In this document: positions 1 to 5,561 of the stretch, in pieces | Layout of the letters: each line of letters starts with the position of its first letter | Numbering within the stretch: the stretch's first letter is position 1 | Assembly: GCA_007116425.1 (NCBI GenBank) | Contig: SKIL01000324.1 | Span: 1-11,736, forward strand | Direction of reading: 5' to 3' | Source: Bacteriovoracaceae bacterium | GTDB taxonomy: Bacteria > Bdellovibrionota > Bacteriovoracia > Bacteriovoracales > Bacteriovoracaceae | DNA: 11,736 bases | Translations under genes and position numbers: made by a program | Notes under the pieces: generated by a model | What the model was told of the DNA's origin: nothing | What the model saw: the letters and a program-made list of their open reading frames with translations, nothing else | The model's database searches: none

Positions 1-318
1 ATGTCGTTATCAAACTTTACAGAAAAAACAAACCCGAGAAAAGAAGGGAGACCACTCGATGATTTTCCGGTAAGAATGGGAAGAGTAACTAAGGACAAAG
101 AAGGTAATCCCGTTTTAATCAATCCACAAGGAAAAGCCTACGCTATTAATGAAAAAATTGTTCGAGTTTGGGAGCTATTAAATGGAAAGAATCGCCCTGA
201 AGATGTGATCAGTGGCCTTTCATCAACATACTCCCTAGATCAAATGAGAGAGAATGAAGTCCAAGCTGAAATATTTCAAATGATAAAGAAGTTAAAATCA
301 GTTAATCTGGCAAGTTAG
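1..318 (+). CDS. PqqD-like small protein (RiPP recognition element fold)
   Basis: This 105-residue soluble protein resembles the PqqD family, small winged-helix proteins that bind the leader of a ribosomally made peptide and present it to a modifying enzyme. Visible hallmarks are a beta-rich N-terminal half (VLINPQGKAYAINE, about residues 38-51), the following IVRVWELLNGKNRPEDVISG helix-turn (about 53-72) that matches the typical 'iWelldG.rt..ei' core, and a C-terminal helix ending in MIKKLKSVNL. There is no signal peptide or membrane segment. No precursor peptide, radical SAM protein or PQQ gene lies within the window on its right side. The ATG is the first base of the window, so neither its ribosome binding site nor a possible upstream extension can be seen. 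It ends in TAG and is followed at once by a strong terminator, so it is the last gene of its transcript. The family call is fairly safe; a role in RiPP or PQQ synthesis is not. Confidence 0.7.
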   Translation: MSLSNFTEKTNPRKEGRPLDDFPVRMGRVTKDKEGNPVLINPQGKAYAINEKIVRVWELLNGKNRPEDVISGLSSTYSLDQMRENEVQAEIFQMIKKLKSVNLAS

Positions 319-354
319 TTGAAGGGCCTAAGAACTCGGCCCTTCAATCTTTTT
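319..354 (+). terminator. Rho-independent terminator after the PqqD-like gene
   Basis: A perfect 10-base inverted repeat, TTGAAGGGCC (319-328) and GGCCCTTCAA (338-347), encloses a 9-base loop and is followed by TCTTTTT (348-354) and more T-rich sequence. It begins on the base after the TAG stop. It reads as a terminator only on the + strand: on the - strand the hairpin is followed by CTAACTTGCC, which has no T-run, so it does not obviously end the convergent LysR transcript. Confidence 0.9.
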
Positions 355-368
355 AGCTTTTTTGAATA

Positions 369-1334
369 TTACTTAAGAAGCTCATCCGAAACATCAGACA
401 TTTCAATTTGTAAATTATAGTCATCATATCTTGAAGGTAGGTGACTTAACTTAAACTGAATCAATTCTTTAAGTTTTTTGATAGAGATCATATTTTCATT
501 TTGCTTGCGCCAAATGGCATACAAGTTAACCTTCATGGGCTCACCCACATGAAAGGTTTTAAGCCCATCATACTCATCAAGTGGATTTTCAGCTGTATAA
601 AAAACACAACGTCCGCGCTGAGAGAGCTTTTTTATATAATCTAAATGGTCACTATTAATGAACTCTTTTGGATAAATATCATGCTCTTTTAAATAATTAA
701 TCAACGTCTTACTAACAGAGTGATCCCAAGAACTACGAGCAAGTGGAATATTTCTCAAAATATCTTTTGGATCAATAAATCTCTTATACAAGTCTTCAGA
801 ACAGCAAAACACGACATTAAAGTCTCCAATTTTTGCATAATCTAAACTCTTTCTCCTTGGCTCTCGAACTGAAATCCCCCAGTCAATCAGGCCATTAAAT
901 AAATTATCAACTAGTGACTCATGCTCATTCTCACTGTGAGTATTGACCGTTCCAAAAGGCGCAAACAAATCCCAATATTGAGATGTAAACTCCGTCGACA
1001 CATCATGCGAAAGAGTCTCTTCAATTCCGACATTAACAGGATAACCACCAATCTCATTGGTTGAAATCTTATCTAATAACTTACTTCCTGCCTCAAAAAT
1101 ATCCCGAGCATGCTCATAAATAACCTCACCATCTTTTGTAAGACTCAATCCTTTCGAGCTTCTTACAAATAAGGTTCTTCCAATTTTTTGTTCCAATTTT
1201 TTCAATTGCTCACTAATTGTTGACGAGGCCAACCCTTGGGCCCGAGAAGCATCTTTGAGTGACTGCCGCTTGGCAACTTCGTAAAAACAATAAAGATGAT
1301 TCCAATTAATATCCTTCAATTTCGTCATCGACAT
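369..1334 (-). CDS. LysR-family transcriptional regulator (NhaR-like)
   Basis: This 321-residue protein has the usual LysR length and order. A winged helix-turn-helix spans about residues 10-69 (HLYCFYEVAKRQSLKDAS, then SSTISEQLKKLEQKIGRTLF and the wing LSLTKDGE), a linker helix about 70-92, and a periplasmic-binding-protein-like effector domain from about 97 to 300. The opening 'NWNHLYCFYEVAK' resembles the NhaR subgroup, but the ligand cannot be read from sequence. The first ATG (1334) is chosen because GGAGA at 1345-1341 lies 6 bases upstream; a second ATG at 1328 would be 12 bases from it. The gene is divergent from the deacetylase at 1599 across 264 bases, the classic arrangement for a LysR regulator and its target, so control of that gene is plausible but unproven. 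It converges with the PqqD-like gene. Confidence 0.93.
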   Translation of the reverse strand: MSMTKLKDINWNHLYCFYEVAKRQSLKDASRAQGLASSTISEQLKKLEQKIGRTLFVRSSKGLSLTKDGEVIYEHARDIFEAGSKLLDKISTNEIGGYPVNVGIEETLSHDVSTEFTSQYWDLFAPFGTVNTHSENEHESLVDNLFNGLIDWGISVREPRRKSLDYAKIGDFNVVFCCSEDLYKRFIDPKDILRNIPLARSSWDHSVSKTLINYLKEHDIYPKEFINSDHLDYIKKLSQRGRCVFYTAENPLDEYDGLKTFHVGEPMKVNLYAIWRKQNENMISIKKLKELIQFKLSHLPSRYDDYNLQIEMSDVSDELLK

Positions 1335-1379
1335 AAATAATCTCCAATAAGTTTCTTAGTTAAACAAAAATCTATTTAT

Positions 1380-1408
1380 TTGATAAACGCTTGAGACCAA
1401 TTCGTCAA
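1380..1408 (-). promoter_or_regulatory. Probable sigma70 promoter of the LysR gene
   Basis: Read on the - strand, TTGACG (1408-1403) is followed after 17 bases by TATCAA (1385-1380). The -35 matches the consensus at 5 of 6 positions and the -10 at 4 of 6. Transcription would start near 1373, giving a leader of roughly 39 bases containing the GGAGA ribosome binding site. Confidence 0.5.
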
Positions 1409-1414
1409 ACCCGA
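1402..1414. promoter_or_regulatory. Candidate LysR-type operator (T-N11-A) over the lysR -35
   Basis: TCG-TCAAACC-CGA is a 13-base interrupted dyad of the T-N11-A form typical of LysR regulators, and it extends to TTCG/CGAA at 1401-1415. It covers the predicted -35 of the LysR gene (1403-1408), the position expected for autorepression. Such short dyads occur by chance, so this is only a candidate. The rest of the 264-base intergenic region is AT-rich and otherwise shows only a short CTTCGAAG palindrome at 1505-1512 and the predicted promoter near 1563-1592. Confidence 0.3.
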
Positions 1415-1562
1415 ACACAAAAACGTATAACACATAGTAATTACGAGATTTAAAAGCACCAAAAATAAAAGAATAAAAAGTACAAAACCAAACGATTTTA
1501 GGGACTTCGAAGCTCAAGTTAGGATTAACCGAAAAAACAACAAAACACAACCCAGCGCAACA

Positions 1563-1592
1563 TTTTCAATACAAGCCAAATACCATTAAGAT
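1563..1592 (+). promoter_or_regulatory. Possible promoter of the deacetylase gene, leaderless geometry
   Basis: TTTTCA (1563-1568), 18 bases, then TAAGAT (1587-1592), each matching sigma70 hexamers at 4 of 6 positions. Position +1 would fall at 1599, the A of the start ATG. No good Shine-Dalgarno sequence precedes that ATG. Weak on its own; it gains some weight from the same geometry at 8592. Confidence 0.3.
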
Positions 1593-1598
1593 AAATGA

Positions 1599-2684
1599 AT
1601 GAAAAAAAATATAAAACTTCCCATTTTCTTCCATATTTCCCAACTCGAATTTAGACCTAAATATGAATGGGCACTGGGTAATAGAATTAAACACCCTGAA
1701 ACAACCAAGCGCGCTGAAAAAATTTATAGTACTTTAAAAAAATCATCTGATATTTTTGAGATTATAAGACCTGAAAATGTTCCACTAAAGCAGATACGAG
1801 ACGCTCACAATTACCAGCTTATCACCCTCTATAATACGGCCTCAAGACTTGAAGATGGACAAACATTCTACCCTTCTGTTTTTCCTCAAAGAAAAAAGGC
1901 CAAGGCCGATCCAACGAATATTTCTCATGCAGGCTTTTATTGCTTTGACTCCGGAACACCGCTCGACAATAAAACATGGACTGCAAGCTCGTGGTCAGCA
2001 GCATGCGCTTTTGAGGCCGCCCAAACAATTCTGCGAGGTGAATCGACTTTAACTTATGCCCTCTCTAGGCCTCCAGGACACCATGCTTCGAGAGACAGTT
2101 ATGGAGGTTATTGTTATTTTAATAATGCTGCAGTGGCAGCGAGATCGCTGAAGAAAAAAGGTCGGGTTGTCGTTCTCGATATTGACTTTCACCACGGAAA
2201 TGGCACTCAAGAGATGTTCTACAATGATGACCAGGTTTTTGTTATCTCAATTCATGGAGATCCTAGAAGCTATTTCCCTTATTTTTGTGGCTTTCCAAAT
2301 GAAACAGGAGCAGGAAAGGGCCTTGGTTATAATCTGAATATTATTCTTCCAGAGAGTACAGATAAAAAAGAATATCTTAAATGTCTTAAAAAAACCGTCA
2401 TACCTGCTATTAAAAGGTATGAGCCAGACTTTTTAATCATTTCAGCTGGCTTTGATACCTACAAGCTAGATCCTATTGGACATTTTTCTTTAGATACTCC
2501 CGATTTTTTTGATATTGGCACTGAGCTTGGAAAACTGAAATTACCCACATCAATTATTCAAGAAGGTGGCTACTATACTCCAGATCTTGGGAAGAATGTT
2601 AAAAGCTTTTTACTAGGAAGCTATAAAGGTCATTACGGTTCTAAAGGTCAAAAAATTGATTATTCAGAAAAGATGAAAAGCTAA
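1599..2684 (+). CDS. Zinc-dependent deacetylase, acetylpolyamine amidohydrolase-like
   Basis: This 361-residue cytoplasmic protein belongs to the arginase/histone-deacetylase fold, enzymes that hydrolyse acetyl-amide bonds on lysine or polyamines. Visible catalytic motifs are RPPGHHA with the tandem histidines H161/H162, GGYCYFNNAAVA (169-180), DIDFHHGNGTQ with zinc ligands D196 and H198, SAGFD with the third ligand D286, and EGGY with the catalytic tyrosine Y325. Length and stretches such as HGDP at 219-222, ETG at 235-237 and the DP/F run at 286-303 align with bacterial acetylpolyamine amidohydrolase (Mycoplana ramosa, 341 residues) better than with class I histone deacetylases. The acidic residues that enzyme uses to bind the polyamine (E106 and E117, from memory) appear replaced here around 108-119, so the substrate is uncertain. 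The start ATG lacks a good ribosome binding site; an ATG four bases upstream is out of frame. The gene converges with the GTPase gene, one base between the stops, and is divergent from the LysR gene. Confidence 0.92.
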   Translation: MKKNIKLPIFFHISQLEFRPKYEWALGNRIKHPETTKRAEKIYSTLKKSSDIFEIIRPENVPLKQIRDAHNYQLITLYNTASRLEDGQTFYPSVFPQRKKAKADPTNISHAGFYCFDSGTPLDNKTWTASSWSAACAFEAAQTILRGESTLTYALSRPPGHHASRDSYGGYCYFNNAAVAARSLKKKGRVVVLDIDFHHGNGTQEMFYNDDQVFVISIHGDPRSYFPYFCGFPNETGAGKGLGYNLNIILPESTDKKEYLKCLKKTVIPAIKRYEPDFLIISAGFDTYKLDPIGHFSLDTPDFFDIGTELGKLKLPTSIIQEGGYYTPDLGKNVKSFLLGSYKGHYGSKGQKIDYSEKMKS

Positions 2685-2685
2685 T

Positions 2686-3693
2686 TTAGTAAGGAGGGCC
2701 TTCTGAGGAAGACTTTAGGCACTGCTTCAGTCCCTTTTCAATCAGCTCTAAGTTTAAATCTTTGCCAATAAAAACGAATTGATTTTCACGTTTTTCAATA
2801 GGAAGATCTGCAGTCGATGGCCAAGAGCTCCCAAGGTCAAAGTCATAAGAGTCGTATACACTTTGAAAGATGACTTTTTTTGGCTGTGTTTCAAAGTTCA
2901 ATATACCTTTTCCGCGATAAAGATTTTCTCGATAGCGCATAAAAAGAGTACTTAAAAACATCTCTAGTAACGATGGTAAAAGAACCCCTGAAAAACTTAT
3001 TGATATCGACGAAACTTTCGAGTGGGAGTGAGAATGAGAGTGTGCATGCAAGTCCGGTGCAATATCGTCACTCATAAAGCTTTTATATTCTAAAATGTCT
3101 TCACTCTTATTTGGAGCTCTTTCGATAATGCCGGCCTGAGAGTTAAGCTCGGTTAAAATCTCTCTTATTTTCTCCATGCTCGAATTCAGACCTTCCCCTA
3201 ATTTATCTTGTTTTGAAAAATAAAACATATCAGCAAAGACAATTTGAGAAATAAAAGTCTTCCGATACTCATCGTCAACTTCTACGTCAGCATTATAGAT
3301 TTTTAGAAAATTAACAGCATCAACAATTGTGATGACAGACTTAAGTTCAAAATTCTCCCGCAAAACAGGATCGACAAGAAACGCCTGCTTAACGGGGCCT
3401 GGATCGGCCATCCCTGTGGACTCAATAAGAACAGCGTTAAACTCACTCGCTCGATTTAAAAGCTCTCTCAAACCTTTAATTAAGTCGGTCCTTACAGAGC
3501 AGCAAAGACATCCATTATTGAGCTCTATAATAAGCTCTTCATCGGGGGCCAAAATCTCTTGATCAATATTAATATCTCCAAACTCATTTTCTATAAGAGC
3601 AACTTCTGGCGCCATAAAGCTTAAAAAGTGATTAATTAGTGTTGTCTTTCCAGAGCCAAGAGGCCCTGCAAATAAGTAGACTGGTTTTTTCAC
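2686..3693 (-). CDS. COG0523 (CobW/G3E) GTPase, putative metal chaperone
   Basis: This 335-residue protein is a G3E-family GTPase of the COG0523 group, several of which deliver zinc or other metals to target enzymes. Motifs in order: Walker A GPLGSGKTT (10-18); ENEFGD (35-40); the metal-binding GCLCC (C62, C64, C65); ESTGMADP (91-98); SKQD (160-163) in the place of the guanine-recognition NKxD; a histidine run HAHSHSHSHS (216-225, five His) that probably binds metal; and a CobW C-terminal domain from about 229 to 326. Translation starts with GTG at 3693, whose first base is the last base of the cdd stop (TAGTG), with GAGG at 3704-3701 seven bases upstream inside cdd. It is therefore coupled to cytidine deaminase, the third gene of the rmuC unit. 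Cobalamin synthesis genes are absent, so CobW proper is unlikely. No Zur-type operator was recognised. Confidence 0.93.
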   Translation of the reverse strand: MKKPVYLFAGPLGSGKTTLINHFLSFMAPEVALIENEFGDINIDQEILAPDEELIIELNNGCLCCSVRTDLIKGLRELLNRASEFNAVLIESTGMADPGPVKQAFLVDPVLRENFELKSVITIVDAVNFLKIYNADVEVDDEYRKTFISQIVFADMFYFSKQDKLGEGLNSSMEKIREILTELNSQAGIIERAPNKSEDILEYKSFMSDDIAPDLHAHSHSHSHSKVSSISISFSGVLLPSLLEMFLSTLFMRYRENLYRGKGILNFETQPKKVIFQSVYDSYDFDLGSSWPSTADLPIEKRENQFVFIGKDLNLELIEKGLKQCLKSSSEGPPY

Positions 3694-4124
3694 TACCGAA
3701 CCTCAAACTCTTGAAAAGGAAGAGGAAGAAGTTCACCAAAAGTCGTCTCTCGATCAATACCTTTCAAGTTCCCCATATAAACCTTAAAGTCTTTATCACA
3801 AAACTCGGCCATGACTTGCAAGCAAAGAGCACAAGGCATAGTCGCAGGTTCGGTATCTGTAACTACAACAATATACTGTGGCCGAGCGTCTTTTAGATTC
3901 GCGACCATTGAAGTGAAAGCGGTTCTTTCAGCACAAATCGTTGCACCATAGCTCACGTTCTCAACATTACAACCGGGAATAAACTCTTCTTTCCCATCGC
4001 CATCAATGGCCTTTAAACAGGCACCAACTAAAAACTTAGAATAAGGTGCATGGGCATGAGTTCTTGCCTTGAGAGCGACCTCATAAGCTTTTTTAACATC
4101 ATCACTAAGATTTAGCTGAGTCAT
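3693..4124 (-). CDS. cdd: Cytidine deaminase (tetrameric type)
   Basis: Cytidine deaminase converts cytidine and deoxycytidine to uridine and deoxyuridine in pyrimidine salvage. From the ATG at 4124 the protein has 143 residues, near the usual length of the small homotetrameric class. The zinc site is all-cysteine: C64 and the catalytic E66 in CAERTA (64-69), then C98 and C101 in PCALC (97-101). R67, expected to balance the cysteine thiolates, is present; NVENVSYGA (53-61) and PYSKFLVGA (27-35) contribute to the substrate pocket. The open frame reaches 4178, but the start at 4124 has GGAGA (4135-4131) 6 bases upstream and gives family length; the extra 18 residues do not resemble the family. 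The start lies 20 bases inside rmuC and the stop shares a base with the GTPase start, so the three genes are probably one transcript. PCALCLQ has leucine where PCGxCRQ is common, a minor oddity. Confidence 0.95.
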   Translation of the reverse strand: MTQLNLSDDVKKAYEVALKARTHAHAPYSKFLVGACLKAIDGDGKEEFIPGCNVENVSYGATICAERTAFTSMVANLKDARPQYIVVVTDTEPATMPCALCLQVMAEFCDKDFKVYMGNLKGIDRETTFGELLPLPFQEFEVR

Positions 4125-5367
4125 ATAAATTCTCCAATTGTTCAATATTTGATTGTGCGTGCTGATCCTTACCTTCAATTTCGACTTGTTTTATTTTTGC
4201 AAATCGTTTTGAAATTTTATCTGATGTCACATGAATTTGCTTCACATCTTTACTAACAGTATCAATATGCTTTGCAAGATTATCCCATCTACTTTGGTAG
4301 CGATCAAACTCATCACCTAAACGATTAATTTCTTCATGAATAATACTCATATACTTATTTCTCTCAAGATTGAGTAAAATCATCTGAACAGTTGTAAGCG
4401 TCGCCAAAAAGGTTGTTGGTGAAGTTAGCCAAACCCGATTCTGATGAGCATAGTCGATAAGTTCAGGATGGTAGGCATGGATTTCAGCAAAGATGGCCTC
4501 GGCAGGCAAGAAAAGAATTGCTTGATCGGCCGTCTCTCCTTTCAAAATATACTTTGAAGAAATATCATCAATATGTTTTTTCACGTTATGAACAAATTCT
4601 TTTTGGGCCGCCAATTTTTGAGCATCAGAAAGTTCTCGATCTAGCATCCGTTTAAAATTTTCGAGCGGAAATTTTGAATCGACACATAAAAGTCCAATCG
4701 GTTCGGGTAAGAAAATTGCCGCATCTATAATTTTCGAATTACTTAAAGAATATTGCATTTTATAAACACTCTGATTGTTTTCTCCAAATACAGAGCTTAA
4801 AATTTGCTTTAGGTGAACTTCTCCAAAAATCCCTCGACTTTTTTTATCAGTCAAAATATCTTGCAATGAAATAACATTACTTGAAAGAGAGTCGATCTTT
4901 TTTTGTGCTTCATCTATCTTGGCCAGTCTTTCGATAACGTTTTGAAACGTCTGATTCGTCTTCTTAAAACCTTCATCTAAGTTCTCACGCACTTTTGTAG
5001 AAATTTTTTCTAGGCTCCCCTCCATACTCTTTCTAAGCACTTCAAACTCTTCAGACTGAGATTTTGTCAAATCAATATGAAAACGTGAAAAGCGCTCCAC
5101 TAGTGTTTCTCGAAGTAGGGAAAAATCCTCTTTTATCGATGCCGTATTCTTAGCATTTTGAGTATCCAACTTGGCCTGAGTGAGGTTTGGAATTCCTTCA
5201 ACCTGAGACTTCAGTGCGGAGAACCTCTCAGAAAAATCTTTTGTTAAGTCACTCAATTCAGTATGCGTCTCATTAGATTTAAACTTGTGAAAAACTAGAA
5301 ATATAAGAACGATACTTAAGATAACATTAAGCACAACAAGTCCAAGCATTGGCAAAATAAGGTCCAT
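4105..5367 (-). CDS. rmuC: RmuC-family protein with N-terminal membrane anchor
   Basis: RmuC proteins contain a nuclease-like domain; in E. coli loss of RmuC raises inversion at short inverted repeats, so a role in limiting DNA rearrangement is assumed. This 420-residue copy has a hydrophobic membrane segment (about residues 4-26), a long coiled-coil stretch rich in charged heptads (about 32-165), then the RmuC domain (about 170-385) with RGIFGE (178-183), VDSKFP (229-234), FLPAEAIFAEIH (286-297) and VWLTSPTTFLATLTT (312-326). The start ATG is supported by GAGGG (5378-5374) with 6 bases of spacing. It is the first gene of the rmuC, cdd, GTPase unit; its last codons overlap cdd and hold the cdd ribosome binding site. 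A functional link to nucleoside salvage or metal handling is not evident. Confidence 0.93.
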   Translation of the reverse strand: MDLILPMLGLVVLNVILSIVLIFLVFHKFKSNETHTELSDLTKDFSERFSALKSQVEGIPNLTQAKLDTQNAKNTASIKEDFSLLRETLVERFSRFHIDLTKSQSEEFEVLRKSMEGSLEKISTKVRENLDEGFKKTNQTFQNVIERLAKIDEAQKKIDSLSSNVISLQDILTDKKSRGIFGEVHLKQILSSVFGENNQSVYKMQYSLSNSKIIDAAIFLPEPIGLLCVDSKFPLENFKRMLDRELSDAQKLAAQKEFVHNVKKHIDDISSKYILKGETADQAILFLPAEAIFAEIHAYHPELIDYAHQNRVWLTSPTTFLATLTTVQMILLNLERNKYMSIIHEEINRLGDEFDRYQSRWDNLAKHIDTVSKDVKQIHVTSDKISKRFAKIKQVEIEGKDQHAQSNIEQLENLYDSAKS

Positions 5368-5416
5368 TAATTACCCTCAGTTGAAAATCATATAACTTAG
5401 CGAAGAAGTACATACT

Positions 5417-5445
5417 ATCATCCCAAGAATGATCTTTTATGCCAA
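5417..5445 (-). promoter_or_regulatory. Possible promoter of the rmuC-cdd-GTPase unit
   Basis: On the - strand TTGGCA (5445-5440), 17 bases, then GATGAT (5422-5417). The -35 matches at 5 of 6 positions, the -10 at 4 of 6. An alternative extended -10, TGATAGTAT, overlaps it just downstream. The leader would be about 40 bases and carries the rmuC ribosome binding site. Confidence 0.3.
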
Positions 5446-5486
5446 CAGATGAATAAAATAACTCAGCGCACTCAACGCTTGTCTTA

Positions 5487-5515
5487 TTGTCATCACACAG
5501 GTCAAAACATAGACT
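5487..5515 (+). promoter_or_regulatory. Possible promoter of paaZ
   Basis: TTGTCA (5487-5492), 17 bases, then TAGACT (5510-5515), matching sigma70 hexamers at 5 and 4 of 6 positions. Transcription would start near 5522, giving a 40-base leader that includes the GAGGA ribosome binding site. No convincing PaaR or PaaX operator was recognised in the 194-base gap between rmuC and paaZ, which otherwise appears empty. Confidence 0.35.
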
Positions 5516-5561
5516 TACGCCAAAGAAGAATCAAATTGAACATATTTATGAGGATCAATTT

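Noticed and set aside
1356..1550. A 64-codon hydrophobic open frame on the - strand between the LysR gene and the deacetylase
   Set aside because: It covers the predicted lysR promoter, has no ribosome binding site, and its hydrophobic, Phe/Val-rich composition is what A-rich intergenic DNA gives on the opposite strand.
2686..3693. CobW of cobalamin synthesis
   Set aside because: The fold matches, but no cobalamin gene is present; the general COG0523 metal-chaperone label is the safe call.
4125..4178. Longer cytidine deaminase starting at 4178
   Set aside because: GGAGA lies 6 bases before the ATG at 4124, and the extension would overlap rmuC further and exceeds family length.
5487..5561. 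N-terminal extension of PaaZ from an ATG at 5487
   Set aside because: GAGGA at 5550-5554 and family length favour 5562, and the extra 25 residues do not resemble PaaZ; 5487 also overlaps the predicted -35.
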